From Schistocerca nitens (lineage: Eukaryota; Arthropoda; Insecta; Orthoptera; Acrididae), in contig NC_064614.1 in assembly GCF_023898315.1 (NCBI RefSeq), positions 376,277,348-376,341,347 on the forward strand: a DNA stretch of 64,000 bases, written 5' to 3'. Positions 12,641 to 24,151 of the stretch are shown here, piece after piece. The translations under genes were made by a program, and so were the position numbers. The notes under the pieces were generated by a model, which was not told where the DNA came from, did no database searches, and worked only from the letters and a program-made list of their open reading frames with translations. The first letter of the stretch is position 1, and each line of letters starts with the position of its first letter.

Positions 12641-13690
12641 GGTCGCTTTCGGGACATTGTTCGTTCTGTCCTTCCTTGTTGCGGGAACTTCGGTCTTCCA
12701 AAACGTCACCATGAAGTATGACCAAATGCGTAGAATACATCAGATATTAGGGATTTTTGTAAACAGCAGTAAGAGCAACAATTTTCTCCTTAAATAAGTG
12801 CAAACATCACATACTTCTTACTTTAAAACTTTCTGGCAGATATAAAACAATGGAGTCCTTGAAATCATACAATTACAATCAAAAGTTATATATTTGCATT
12901 GTTGACTTCAATGGCAATAAGATCAAACATATTTTCCGAGTGTCTCAACGGCACGACTTGTGCACAGTCTACCAACCTGTCTAACACACCCAACGTGATA
13001 TTTCCTGATAATAGTGAAAGAACAGTAGCGCACTACATACCTGAAGAGCTTAAACAATTTTATGACGAACGAGGTATTGGTCAGTGGGCGAAAATGAAAC
13101 GACTAGTGTTTTCAACAGTAACAACTGATAGCACAGAGCAATTTTATGTCTACTCACAGATCAGCAACGTGTTTTGAGAGACAAAGCTCTCATCTTCAGC
13201 TTTCCGAATTCGGTTCATGCACTTAAAACATTAAAACGTATACCAACACATTTGGATAAATGTCTTGCATTGAAATCATCGATTTCTGTCAGTAGCCGTT
13301 CCATCTCAGCTGCATCGCACACTATACCGCGTCAGCCTGATCTGTCAAGTGTCAAGTTGACGCATACCTAGCAGTCCAGGAGTTGGTATGAACTGACAAG
13401 CCCGAGGTGCTACGTCGTTACACTTTGCTCGCCGCGAATAAAAACTAAGCGATGTTTAAAGGGCTGCCTATCCTGTCAGCACATTGGAACCAGTTAGGGG
13501 TATAGCGGTACAGGGATATTTTAAAAGTGCCCAACAAAGGTGCGAGACCGACATCTTATCACAATTTTTTTACAAAATAGGGCCTAATTAGCTCTTTTAT
13601 AACTACAGTACTCTTCATGCACTTGAAATTCTACGTCAACATCACTGTCTGTGAATTTACTCTTGCACAATGTTGAAAAGAAATAACGCA
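12641..13690. other. No recognisable feature
   Basis: A 92-codon plus-strand frame at 12899-13177 shows no family motif. I see nothing that supports a gene here. Confidence 0.45.
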
Positions 13691-14022
13691 AGCGGACCCT
13701 CAGCTTGATTCACTTGTAGAGATTCTTTCGCGGTTTTGGAAGGTATTGCTGTTTTTATTAAGCTACAAAATGGTGCTGCAGCTCTCTTGCGTTTCTTTGT
13801 GTCATTTCTTTGTGTCACTGTGGCTTAATATGTTGGCATACGAGCTAAGAAAGTAGTATGACAAAATTTACAATATGCCCTTGTGTCATTGCCTTGATTT
13901 CTTTCTAGCCAGCTTGCAAATTTACTATCGCATAGCCATTCAGCACGAAATTTCTGGATATGCTGTGATTTCTCTTTGCCCTTTTTCAGTACTTGAATAA
14001 TATTCACTGAGTTAAAAACCAC
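13690..14022 (-). pseudogene. TTF/BED-like zinc-finger fragment (hAT-transposase type)
   Basis: The open stretch from 14022 down to 13825 encodes QKFRAEWLCDSKFASWLERN and then AYCKFCHTTF. This is the layout of the C2H2-like TTF/BED domain found at the start of many hAT-derived proteins. After a frameshift near 13828 the expected histidine segment continues (LSHSDTKK, then AAAPFCSLIKTAIPSK). The pattern is Cys-x2-Cys followed by His-x5-His-like spacing. Nothing after about 13690 resembles a transposase catalytic core. It is either a transposon remnant or a decayed copy of a host gene derived from one. Confidence 0.6.
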
Positions 14023-14342
14023 ACAACATTAACCCCGGCACTACAGATAAGCACTATGCATGCAGTTGCAGACCTATAAATACCAGAGCGAGTAACAATA
14101 AGGGTGAATAATATTACGGAAACGAAGACAGAATACCGTGGATTATAAATATTTATATGACATAAATTTAAGAGCCAGTAGCCGTTTGCGAACTGAATAG
14201 TACTGTCCGCTGTATGTTGAGTGGATCAAGTAATTTTATAAAATAACTTGACCGTAAAACAAGCCAAATATTTTTAAAATCTAGCATAATTCCCACTAGC
14301 TACTAGAGGCAAAATGTGCAGACTAGATAGGTAGTTCAAAAA

Positions 14343-14486
14343 TGGTTCAAATGGCTCTGAGCACTATGGGACTTAACATCTGTGGTCATCAGTCCCCTAG
14401 AACTTAGAACTACTTAAACCTAACTAACCTAAGGACATCACACACATCCATGCCCGAGGCAGGATTCGAACCTGCGACCGTAGCGT
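14343..14486 (-). mobile_element. tRNA-derived SINE (family 1), 5'-truncated
   Basis: The tail begins at 14343 (tggttcaaatggctctgagc). The B box is present as ggattcgaacc near 14462. The copy stops abruptly at tagcg (14485), so the A-box half is missing. The TSD is unclear. Confidence 0.85.
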
Positions 14487-15205
14487 AAAAAGGCCCAATA
14501 TACCGTCGTCGTCAGGAAAGACATCGAATAAAAAGAGGGGTGCAGGTCGTCAGTAATAATAATCGCATAGTCCACAGCTGTCATGATGTCTTCGATTATA
14601 ACCGCAAGTTCCATGAAAACCTAGGTGAATGTTCACCTTACTGTGATACTGCATTCGTTGCGCGGTGCTTATTACGAGCAACAGTTCGCTTGGATGACTG
14701 CCTATCCGAATACAATCATGGAACTGGTGTAGGAATAAAAGTGACTTACACGACGAGGAAATATCTTTCCACTGGTCCACGTCGCAGTCTAGATGGTCCG
14801 CTACTCACTACAATCGTAATTGGCTATGTCATTGGGTCAACAAGGGAACACGTAGTGGTTGTGTGCTGCGCAGCGCATCTTTAACAATGTGCGCTGAATG
14901 GCGTGCTCCGCAACTCTTTTGCCTGCCACAGCATTGTGGATTGCCTTCGGATTTGCCATAAATCGCCACCTACCCTCTTTTGTAGAGCAGGCACGTACTG
15001 CGATAAGCAGTGGTCGTCCAATACCCTGTTGCCTACTTGTGGTTTCACCCTACTTGTACTAATTATCATCGATTCTCACGATAGTAACAGGTGAACAGCC
15101 GACCAGCATTGCTGTTTACGAGATGCACGTCGCTAGTAGGTGGACCGTGTCAATCGGCTCTTCGGCAATGTCGCTTATGTCAGTGGATTTCTCCATTTGT
15201 TGCCT
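14487..15205. other. Unclassified, possibly repeat-derived
   Basis: Open frames on both strands overlap without motifs. The block at 14893-15195 feels like a dispersed insect repeat that I have seen elsewhere, but I cannot name it or define its ends. Confidence 0.3.
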
Positions 15206-16376
15206 GTAGACGAATGGAAAAAATGGTAGAAGCCGACCTCGGGGAAGATCAGTTTGGATTCCGTGGAAATGTTGGAACACGTGAGGCAATACTGACCTTA
15301 CGACTTATCTTAGAAGAAAGATTAAGGGAAGGCAAACCTACGTTTCTAGCATTTCTAGGGTTAGAGAAAGCTTTCGACAATGTTGACTGGAATACTCTCT
15401 TTCAAATTCTGAAGGTGGCAGGGGTAAAATACAGGGAGCGAAAGGCTATTTACAATTTGTACAGAAAGCAGATGGCAGTTATAAGAGTCGAGGAACATGA
15501 AAGGGAAGCAGTGGTTGGGAAGGGAGTGAGACAGGGTTGTAGCCTCTCCCCGATGCTATTCAATCTGTGGAGAAGAAATAAAAACTTTGAGGTTCGCCGA
15601 TGACATAGTAATTCTGTCAGAGACAGCAAAGTACTTGGAAGAGCAGTTGAACGGAACGGACAGTGTCTTCAAAGGAGAGTATAAGATGAACATCAACAAA
15701 AGCAAAACGAGGATAATGTAATGTAGTCGAATTAAGTCGGGTGATGCTGCGAGAATTAGATTAGGAAATGAGACATTTAAAGTAGTGAAGGAGTTTTGCT
15801 ATTTGGGGAGCAAAATAACTGATGATGGTCGAAGTAGAGAGGATATAAAATATAGACTGGCAATGGCAAGGACAGCGTTTCTGAAGAAGAGAAATTGGTT
15901 AACATCGAATATTGACTTAAGTGTCAGGAAGTCGTTTCTGAAAGTATTTGTATGGAGTGTAGCCATATATGGAAGTGAAACATGGACGGTGAATAGTTTG
16001 GACAAGAAGAGAATAGAAGCTTTCGAAATGTGGTGCTACAGAAGAATGCTGAAGATTAGATGGGTAGATCACATAACTAATGAGGAGGTACTGAATAGAA
16101 TTGGGGAGAAGAGGAGTTTGTGGCACAACTTCACTAGAAGAAGGGATGGGTTTGTAGGACATGTTCTGAGGCATCAAGGGATTACCAATTTAGTACTGGA
16201 GGGCAGCATGGAGGGTCAAAATCGTAGAGGGAGACCAAGAGATAAATACACTAAGCAGATTCAGAAGGATGTAGGCTGCAGTAGGTACTGGGAGATGAAG
16301 AGGCTTGCACAGGATAGAGTTGCATGGAGAGCTGCATCAAACCACTCTCAGGACTCAAGACTACAACAACAACAAA
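15206..16376 (+). mobile_element. RTE-like LINE, 5'-truncated (copy 1)
   Basis: A pseudogenised reverse transcriptase. EDQFGFRGNVGTREAILTL lies near 15240-15310, and KGVRQGCSLSPMLFNL near 15515-15568. After a deletion of about 60 bp relative to copy 2 (33839-36168), FADDIVILSE follows near 15595-15625. A long C-terminal part (15785-16360) contains GSETWTVNSLDKKRIEAFEM and a basic GRPRDKYTKQIQKD segment. The 3' end is a CAA-type short repeat at 16362-16376. The 5' boundary at about 15206 is an abrupt truncation inside the RT. Clade assignment to RTE is tentative. Confidence 0.85.
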
Positions 16377-16379
16377 GTA

Positions 16380-17160
16380 ATTATAATCGTTCAACATTCC
16401 ACTCTGCTCCGTTTATATACTTTCCTTGCCGCGTCACGAGCCGGAGATGTCACAAGGTGGAATTTAGTCTCGTGGTGAGCTGTGGTCATCAGCTCGCGTC
16501 ATTAACAAATTAGCTTTATTCACTGTTCGATAGTCAAAACGGGACAATCAGTGGTATCATTCATTCTATTCTTTGCTGCTCTAAATTTTAAGGAGAACAG
16601 TGAATGTTTTACTAACTAAAAACGTATCTAATTTCGAAGATTTTTGTAGGTGTCTCATGTAGCAGTAGTACACGGATTCGTCAGCTTATAACGTACAACA
16701 TTTCGCAGGCAAAGGTTTACGTGTTAATACCACAAAATAGGCGAGCGTAGGAAGAAATCTATCGGTACGAGATGGACTGCGCTGTGCCATCGGACGGCAG
16801 GTAACCTGCAGCTCGCCTGCCTGGGCTGCTGACCTGAGGCAGACGGCCGCAGGCGAGTGAACGCAATCAGCACGGATGGTCAATACGGGCGCTCCCCTGG
16901 GTGCGTACCACCGCCTCGTGGGAACTCCGCACATATCCTCGCTGGCCCGGGTGCTATGGACTGTGTGCCCAGGTGTATTCCGCAAAACTGATGCATCGCC
17001 AGCCTTATCGACAAACTGGTGACAGGGAAGTTTCACGGTACTCGTTTTGGTGTTGGAAACACTAGGAGATGTGAGTACGTTGAATCGGATACAGAGGCTA
17101 TTTACCGGGTGCAAGACCATAGTGAAAATCGAGCTTATCAAGTCAGTTAGTATTTACAAG
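16380..17160. other. No recognisable feature; GC-rich block at 16790-16960
   Basis: The GC-rich block carries a 151-codon minus-strand frame (16686-17141) with no motif I recognise. Confidence 0.4.
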
Positions 17161-17171
17161 AAGCTAGTTAC

Positions 17172-17412
17172 TGTTTGAAACTTCCTGGCAGATTAAAACT
17201 GGGTGCCGGGAAACGACTCGAACTCGGGACTTTTGCCTTTCGCGGTGAGTGCTCTCTCAGCTGAGCTACCCAAGCTTGGGTAACTCAGTTGGTGGAGCAC
17301 TTGCTCGCGAAAGGCAAAGATCCCGCGTTCGAGTCGCGGTCCGCCACACAGTTTTAATCTGCCACAAAGTTTCATATCAGCACACACTCCGCTGCAGAGC
17401 GGAAATCTCATT
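17172..17412. mobile_element. Palindromic tRNA-derived element
   Basis: Two tRNA-like halves face each other. The left half reads as a tRNA head on the minus strand and the right half on the plus strand (ttcgagtcgcggtcc near 17328). The outer segments ttcctggcagattaaaact (17182-17200) and its inverse agttttaatctgccac (17350-17365) form an inverted repeat. An 8-bp direct repeat, ctagttac, flanks it at 17164-17171 and 17413-17420. Confidence 0.75.
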
Positions 17413-17420
17413 CTAGTTAC

Positions 17421-17799
17421 AGCTTGATAAGCACATCAAAGACTGTGAAAGCTGGAACACCTAGGCAGATACACGTCATGAAAGTAGATATATTGCATTA
17501 AATATGCCAAAGAATTGAAGAACTATCAATGTGAGACACAGAATCGTTCAGACATAACAGATTAGAACTTTATAGCGATTAAGAGCCTTCCTTGACTTCT
17601 GGCAAACATTCGATACAGTTCAGCAGTGTCACCTTAAAAATAAAATATGAGTGCACGGAGTATCAGAACAACTGTATGACTAGACTTAAGATTTTGGAGC
17701 ATATAATTCTTAACTGAGAGAAATCGTCAAACGTATAGGTAATTTCGGGCGTATCCCAGGGGCTGATATTGAACCATAATTTTTCACGATACGAATATA
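17421..17799 (+). pseudogene. LINE reverse transcriptase remnant, left part
   Basis: Decayed Jockey/CR1-like RT. It includes a CETQ-type segment near 17529, AFLDFWQTFDTV near 17590-17625, KNKI.VHGVSEQL near 17640-17675 and a VISGVSQG-like stretch near 17735-17765. It ends at the TA (17800-17801) into which a Tc1-like element inserted. The matching right part resumes at 29291 in the same order, immediately after the Tc1 right end. This is therefore one LINE split by roughly 11.5 kb of later insertions. Confidence 0.8.
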
Positions 17800-17911
17800 T
17801 ACACTGAAGCGCCAAAGAAACTGGTATAGGCATCATGCGTATTCAAATACGGAGGTATGTAAACAGGCAGAATACAGCGCTGCGGTCAGCTATGCCTATA
17901 TAAGACAACAA

Positions 17912-18342
17912 GTGTCTGGGTCAGTTGTTAGATCTGTTAGTGCTGCCACAACGGCAGATAAAGATTTAAGCGACTTTGAACGTGATGTTGTAGTCGGAGC
18001 AAGGGCGGTGGGTCATAGCATCTCTGAGGTAGCGATGAAGTGTGGATTTTCCCGTACGACCATTCCACGAGTGTACCGTCAATATCAGGAATCCGGTAAA
18101 ACATCAAATCTCCAACATCGCTGCGGCTGGAAAAAGATCCTAAAGAACGGGGCCAATGACAGTTGAAGAGAAACTTTCAGTGTGACTGAAATGCAACCAT
18201 TCCCCAAATTGCTGCGTATTTCAGTTGCGAACCATTCAACGAAACATTGTCGATGTGGGCTTTCGGAGCCAAAGGCCCACTCGTGTACCCTTGATGACTG
18301 CAAGTCACAAAGCTTTATGCCTCACCTGGGCCCGTCAACACG
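17912..18342 (+). pseudogene. Tc1-like transposase, N-terminal part
   Basis: Encodes the paired-like helix-turn-helix DNA-binding half: DFERDVVVGARAVGHSISE, then SRTTIPRVYRQYQESGKTSN. A frameshift near 18150 and stops follow before the linker region. At 18342 the LTR retrotransposon interrupts it. The first catalytic aspartate region would lie beyond that junction and is largely deleted near 28730 in the third piece. Confidence 0.85.
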
Positions 18343-18895
18343 TTAAGTAGGCTGTTTAGGTTTTTTTTTTTTTTGGTAACGCCACCTCTGTATGAAAATC
18401 ACTGGCTGTGCTGTGTGCAGTCTGTGGCTGCTTTGCATTGTTGTAATACTCAACCATTGTAGTGTTAGGCAGCTGGCTGTGAACAGCGCGTAGCGTTGGG
18501 CAGTTGGAGGTGAGCCGCCAGCAGTGGTGGATGTGGGGAGAGAGATGGCGGAGTTTTGTAATTTGTCATGAACTGATATATATATGATGATATCAAGGTA
18601 AATACATTGTTTGTTCTCTATTAATATCTTTCATTTGCTAACTATGCCTATCAGTAGTTAGTGCCTTCCATAGTTTGAATCTTTTATTTAGGTGGCAGTA
18701 GTGGTGCTCGCTGTATTGCAGTAGTGGGAGTAACCAAGATTTTTGTGAGGTAAGTGATTTGTGAAAAGTACAGGTTAATGTTAGTCAGGGCCATTCTCTT
18801 GTAGAGATTATTGAAAGTCAGATTGCGTTGCGCTAAAAAACATTGTGCGTCAGTTTAAGCACAGTCCTGTATAAATGTTCTAAGGGGACGTTTCA
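18343..18895 (+). repeat. 5' LTR
   Basis: 553 bp. By eye about nine substitutions and a few indels separate it from the 3' LTR, including a longer T run near 18361-18374. The purine-rich TATA-like tract gatatatatatgatg near 18574 is a possible promoter. The family start TGTAAG appears here as TTAAG. Confidence 0.92.
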
Positions 18896-19195
18896 TATGT
18901 CGACCCTTAGACTAGGATACCTCACTGAAATCTTCTGATTTTTTTCTTGTAGTTTGTGTAATTAGTGTAGATTTTGTTTATTGCTAGCGCGTAATTGTAG
19001 AGAGAATCTCCTTTGTAGTTGCAGTCTTTCATTGTTGTACAGTAAAACAGGTGTGGCACGCATGTAGATTTGCACCAAGTATTTCGCAGCTGCAATTAAC
19101 TAGATATTATTTTCAGTGCTATGTTAATGTGTTCCCCTATTTTTGCTCTTCAAATTGTGTTTTTCTGTGTTGTCGTGTGAAATATTGTGACAATA

Positions 19196-21541
19196 ATGGC
19201 GTGTGAAAAACGTAACACTAGGCTCCAAAGTAAATTGAGAAATGACAGCGAAGACGAAAGCTGTGTGTTAGCGCCACCGTGTAAGGAATTAACTAATATT
19301 CAAAGTAATAATTTGGTAACTGTGCATAGGGAAATGGAGCGGGTGGCAAACAATGGCGTGGACAGTGAAACAATTAGTGAAGAGGGAAGAATTATCGATC
19401 GATCGGTCGGCAACAGCTCGTCTCAGGAATCGGGAATGACAGGACACAATTTTGCAAATACTGTAGATTCAGGTTTTGGGTCCCCACCGTTTTCTCAAAT
19501 AAGTCAAGACACAATTTCTGCTTGTCAAAATGTGAATGTTGCCGGTGCAAATGCACTGCCGAAAAGCATAGAGGAACAGATTCCAGACACTAACACATTA
19601 TTATTGCAATTAATGCAACAAATGAAACAAAATCAGAGACAAACACAGCAACAGCTAGACACAATGGGACAAAATCTTCGAAAGTTAGACACAGTGGAAC
19701 AAAATCAGAGACAAACACAGCAAAAGCTTCAAAAGTTAGACCCAATGGAACAAAATCTTCAAAAGTTAGACTCATTGGAGCAAACTCTTGAACCAACACG
19801 TGAGGATTTAACTAATGAGTTACATCACATTGAATCGAAATGTCAAAAAGTCTGTAATGTAAAAACACAAATTTGTGAGCGTTTCCAACCTATTTTTTCG
19901 CGGCATGAAAATGCACTACAGAATAACGAAGCAGCCATAAAAGAACTGCAAACTACTGTTCACGAAAATCATGAGACCTTGCAAGCTAAATTTGACTCAG
20001 TTGCATCTACCGATTCGGTTACGCAACTTGCAAAAACTCAGGAAAACTTAAAGGACACAGTAGATACTCTGAAACTTGGTTCAGAAAAACACACTGAGGA
20101 AATAAGTACACTATCGGATAAAGTAGCCGAACTTTCAGATCAGTTCACTAACTTATCTACAAAGGTAGATGATGATCTGAATGACACAACACTTGTAGCC
20201 TTCACTGACACAGAAGAGTATGAAGAAATTAGAAAATTCAAACAAAATCAAAATCAAATCAATACACAGTACAAAAGAGAAATCCGCGAAGTACAAGATC
20301 AGCTGACACAGGTAATACAAGAATTACGTATTTCAGAGGACACTCGCGTCCCAATACGGGAAGAGGGACATAGAAATACGGAACAACCACAAAATAATAA
20401 CACAGGACACTTCGGAAATTATGAAAGAAATTGGCAAGGCACACCGAATTTTGAGATGGAACCGCCGACACGACGTAACAATGACCGATATGCGACTCGC
20501 CGACACGATGATTTTGACTATAAGCTGTTCATTACTACACGTAAATTCAAAACGTTTAAGAATTCTGCCAACGACATTCATCCACAAGCGTGGCTTCATC
20601 AATCCTCTCATTGTTTTCCTCCCAACTGGTCATTAGAGCACAGATTAGAATTTATGTGTGGCTATTTAGAGAATGAACCAGCTGTAAGAATGCGATCGGT
20701 CATTCACGATTGTCACAGTGAAGGAGAATTTTATCATGCCTTCCTCTCAGCGTATTGGTCTCAAGCTACACAAGACCGAGTAAAACATAGCATCATAATG
20801 ATGAAACGTTTCGAACAATCTGAATTTTCCAGTCTTATGAAATATTTTGAAGACATGTTGCATAAGAATCAGTATCTTTCAAACCCATACAGCCCCTCAG
20901 AACTCATCCGCATTTGCTTAATCAAATTACCTGAACATTTACGGCATATTATTTTAGCAGGACGTTGCAAAGACGACATTGAAGCTTTTCAGGGACTGTT
21001 ACAAGAACTGGAAATCGACACTGACAATCGCGGAACGCGAGAACAGGAGCACAACAATTACAGATCACATCCGTCGCAATTCCGCGATGAAAGAAATAAT
21101 AACAGGACGCGACAAGGCTATTCTTACAACGCAAATCGTGACGAAAACAGACACCACCCATATGACAACCACTGGCAGAGTAATAATAGTTACATAGAAA
21201 GATCGCATTTCCGTAGTAATGACTATCACAGAGACGATCAGAGAAACAGACAATATGGGAACCAAAACAATTATTATCAAGGGAGGCAGAATAACTTCAG
21301 ACGCAACAGTTCGGCGCACAGTTACGATTCAGAGAGAAATTCTCCACCACGTGACGGACAAGGAAGAAACTACGGAATCTACCGACATGACGACAGACGA
21401 TATATTCGTAACGACAGACCTGAATTGCATCAGAACTGGCGGGATTCAAACAGGGCAGGGCCTTCTCGTCAGAGTGAATTTGTAGAAGTTAGGTCTCCTA
21501 ATCCCAATAACGGCGCGCGCCAACACAGAGACAGACAATGA
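19196..21541 (+). CDS. gag: Gag-like protein of LTR retrotransposon, intact
   Basis: 781 codons, uninterrupted. The ATG at 19196 is preferred; the frame also extends three non-ATG codons upstream. Residues 1-130 are acidic, Ser/Asn-rich and probably disordered. Residues ~130-220 form a Gln-rich coiled coil with internal repeats (QNQRQTQQ, QNLQKLD). A second helical coil runs to about 380. Residues ~440-610 look like the capsid domain of Ty3/gypsy Gag: RKFKTFKNSANDIHPQAWL, then LSAYWSQATQDRVK and LIRICLIKLPEHLRHIILAG. The tail (610-781) is very rich in Arg, Asn, Tyr and Asp and has no Cys, so the usual CCHC zinc knuckle is absent. Nucleic-acid binding may rest on the RG/RN-rich tail. Gag forms the particle that packages element RNA. 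Confidence 0.85.
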   Translation: MACEKRNTRLQSKLRNDSEDESCVLAPPCKELTNIQSNNLVTVHREMERVANNGVDSETISEEGRIIDRSVGNSSSQESGMTGHNFANTVDSGFGSPPFSQISQDTISACQNVNVAGANALPKSIEEQIPDTNTLLLQLMQQMKQNQRQTQQQLDTMGQNLRKLDTVEQNQRQTQQKLQKLDPMEQNLQKLDSLEQTLEPTREDLTNELHHIESKCQKVCNVKTQICERFQPIFSRHENALQNNEAAIKELQTTVHENHETLQAKFDSVASTDSVTQLAKTQENLKDTVDTLKLGSEKHTEEISTLSDKVAELSDQFTNLSTKVDDDLNDTTLVAFTDTEEYEEIRKFKQNQNQINTQYKREIREVQDQLTQVIQELRISEDTRVPIREEGHRNTEQPQNNNTGHFGNYERNWQGTPNFEMEPPTRRNNDRYATRRHDDFDYKLFITTRKFKTFKNSANDIHPQAWLHQSSHCFPPNWSLEHRLEFMCGYLENEPAVRMRSVIHDCHSEGEFYHAFLSAYWSQATQDRVKHSIIMMKRFEQSEFSSLMKYFEDMLHKNQYLSNPYSPSELIRICLIKLPEHLRHIILAGRCKDDIEAFQGLLQELEIDTDNRGTREQEHNNYRSHPSQFRDERNNNRTRQGYSYNANRDENRHHPYDNHWQSNNSYIERSHFRSNDYHRDDQRNRQYGNQNNYYQGRQNNFRRNSSAHSYDSERNSPPRDGQGRNYGIYRHDDRRYIRNDRPELHQNWRDSNRAGPSRQSEFVEVRSPNPNNGARQHRDRQ

Positions 21542-21740
21542 CTCGCACAGCAGGCAGCCGCGTGCGCCCGCCGGCTCAGGGAAAAATAACGTAGACGCTA
21601 ACCTTGAGAAAATTTTTAGCATTCTTTACCGATGTGCCATATACCACATGATAATTCCACTGAAGCTGAAACTCTGCGTACTAGCAAGAGTAAAGGTTTA
21701 CGCCACATTTCACATGTAGAACCGTTTATTGAAAGATAAT
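21542..21740 (+). pseudogene. Possible remnant of the pol C-terminus
   Basis: After the gag stop, a short open stretch ending at a stop near 21738 encodes KGLRHISHVEPFIER. It looks like the tail of a Ty3/gypsy-type integrase C-terminus. If so, pol was lost by a large internal deletion joining the end of gag to the last codons of pol. This is inference from a short motif. Confidence 0.3.
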
Positions 21741-24115
21741 CTGCTTTTTAACTTTGTCTTTGCCATAAAACTTTTCACTTCACATTACTAGTATGCTTTG
21801 TAAGAATTAGAAACTGTTAACATGCAACAATGTTTGAAGTTAAATATCCAGTCTAAAACCTAGGGAACATTTTTAAACAGAAATTACGAATGCATTGTTA
21901 TTGTGAACAGATGACACAGTGTTATTGTGTGTGTGCATTCTTGCTTGTTAGTTGCACGATTACGTAACGACTATAAGGCTCACATACTTAGAGCATATAC
22001 AGGTACTGCTAATGAGATTTTAATGCAACATTTTCGTTTGCTTGAAAATACATCCTTTATTTGAAGTACTTTCTGTGGGATTAAAGATGACTTAGCATTT
22101 GGTTTCTTTGACAGCTACACGATTATACCGCGACGCTACTAATGAGTGACAATTTACAATGTTGCTATTGCGGTGTTTCTGTTTTATATCTGCACAGTTT
22201 TCTGAATTCTTCTGGAAAGAAAAACATGTTTTAGTAGTAACTTTTGTGGTATAGCTACAATGAGACAGCCTTTTTCGTAGCACAACAATACGTTACATTA
22301 TAGTGCTTTCTTTATCACGGTAAGGTACGCAATAACTATGGTATCCATACGCAAAGCATTTCACTTTCGTTTATGATGAGGTAAGTAAATTGACTTCAGC
22401 AGAACTTTGCTTACAGAGGACGATAAATACGAGACTTCCACAGAGATTATCTTACAACAAGACGCACAGTTTAGCGCTACAGTACACGCATTTGAGTGAT
22501 TAATTTTGTACTTAAAACATTTATTTTTAAAGATATTTGAAGTACAATGATACAAAGGTAGTTCGTGATACATTTCATTCCATTGCTGTAATCTGTAACA
22601 CCTGAGGGTATTATTCATTTATCCTCAGGGGGGTACATGCTTACTTTGTGTACCATGCGTTTGGCAAGCACAAGGAACCCTAGCTAATGTGGTATTTGCT
22701 TATACAACTTTACACATCGGTACCATATTTAGCTAACACACAAATTACACAGCTATCTGATTATTTACCTGAGAGAAACAAACATTTTTTTACTATATTA
22801 GTGACAGATGTTTACGTAATTACACAGTTGAATAATTTCACACTTATGAAATTGTATTTTGTCAGTACTTTGTGAACTGTTCATATTTTTTCGGAGCCAT
22901 TGTGGTACTATGAGAGCTTTGAATGATGTATTTGGTATGGGATCATGATTTTTAAAGTACGTTTGAGGTTGATGACACTATTGAAATGAGCAGAGAGTTT
23001 TTTTAGGTTTTGAAACTATTGGAGGAAGCTACGAGGATTTTGAGAGTTGACTGAGGTGTTATGATGTTATTTTTACGACAATGATGTGTATTATGCTGCT
23101 GAGGTATGTTTATGGTCAAGAAGCTGATGCTATATGAGGAATATGATTATGCTACATATTTCATATAATGAAATATTAAAGAAGTGTCGACGAATATATA
23201 TATGTGTAATAAGGTAAGGAGTAATGAGTAGCAGTTAGGGACACTGACTTGTGAAAAAGGATGTTGGAAACCAAGAATCGAACTTTAAGAGGTAGGAAAT
23301 GTGTGTAATTGCGTGAATGTATCACAATGCCGGCGAAAAATTTTTGGACACTGTTATATTTATAGGATTTTGTTTCTACACATTTGTAACGCAAATTTTC
23401 GACCTGTGAATTTTTTATATGAGACTGTCACTGTAGCGAAAACTGCTGTCGTAAATATTTCGGTATGAAAGGTAAGTGACCGTGACGTAATTCGTTGTGA
23501 GCGGCCAGGTGTGCCAGCCGCCTTGAGAAAAAGCCATTAGGTGGTAGAAAAAAAAGTGGGAGGCCATTATCCTCGCTATTGACATTCCTTTGTAGAAAGC
23601 ATCGTAAATACGACACGCTAATAATAACTTGGAAACATTCTTACAACTGCACACCTGATTAGGACAAGTGTCTTTCTACGAGAGTTGAGAGAATTTCTAC
23701 TAACTTATGAAATGTCACATGGCTATTGAATGATATTTTTATGCTTTGGTTTGCGTAATTGCTTATTTCATTTGATATCTGGTTTCCAGCTGTCTTGCAG
23801 CGTTGGTTTCATAAAATAAAATTAAATGCATTTGCTAATGTGAACACTTTCTGTCAACAGATCTATTAAATAATTACTTTATGATCCACATTCTTCGAAA
23901 AAGGAGCTCTTGGAATGGAAAGAACAATAAGAAGGGACTAGTAACAGGAACTGCATACATAATTTTCTTTTCAACTACTTGGTAATTTTTTTGGTAGAGT
24001 AAGTTATCGTGATGCATCACTCTAGTGTTAAGGTGACATAGGTGACATAGGTATTAGACATGGCCATTTTTAGTGTAATATTTTTTCTGCTTGAGCTATG
24101 TCATGTTTAGAGATA

Positions 24116-24151
<36 letters not shown>

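Noticed and set aside
13490..13560. Short resemblance (gcccaacaaaggtg) to the unclassified repeat at 39400-39420
   Set aside because: Only a few dozen bases match, with no consistent extension. Too weak to call a third copy.
16686..17141. 151-codon minus-strand frame in a GC-rich block
   Set aside because: Low-stop GC-rich DNA explains it. No recognisable motif.
20259..21485. Other-frame open stretches inside the gag ORF (both strands)
   Set aside because: Shadows of the 781-codon gag frame.
24118..24147. Run of 30 T as the poly-A tail of an antisense retroelement
   Set aside because: No element body or TSD adjoins it. It lies within the LTR element and is more simply a homopolymer tract.
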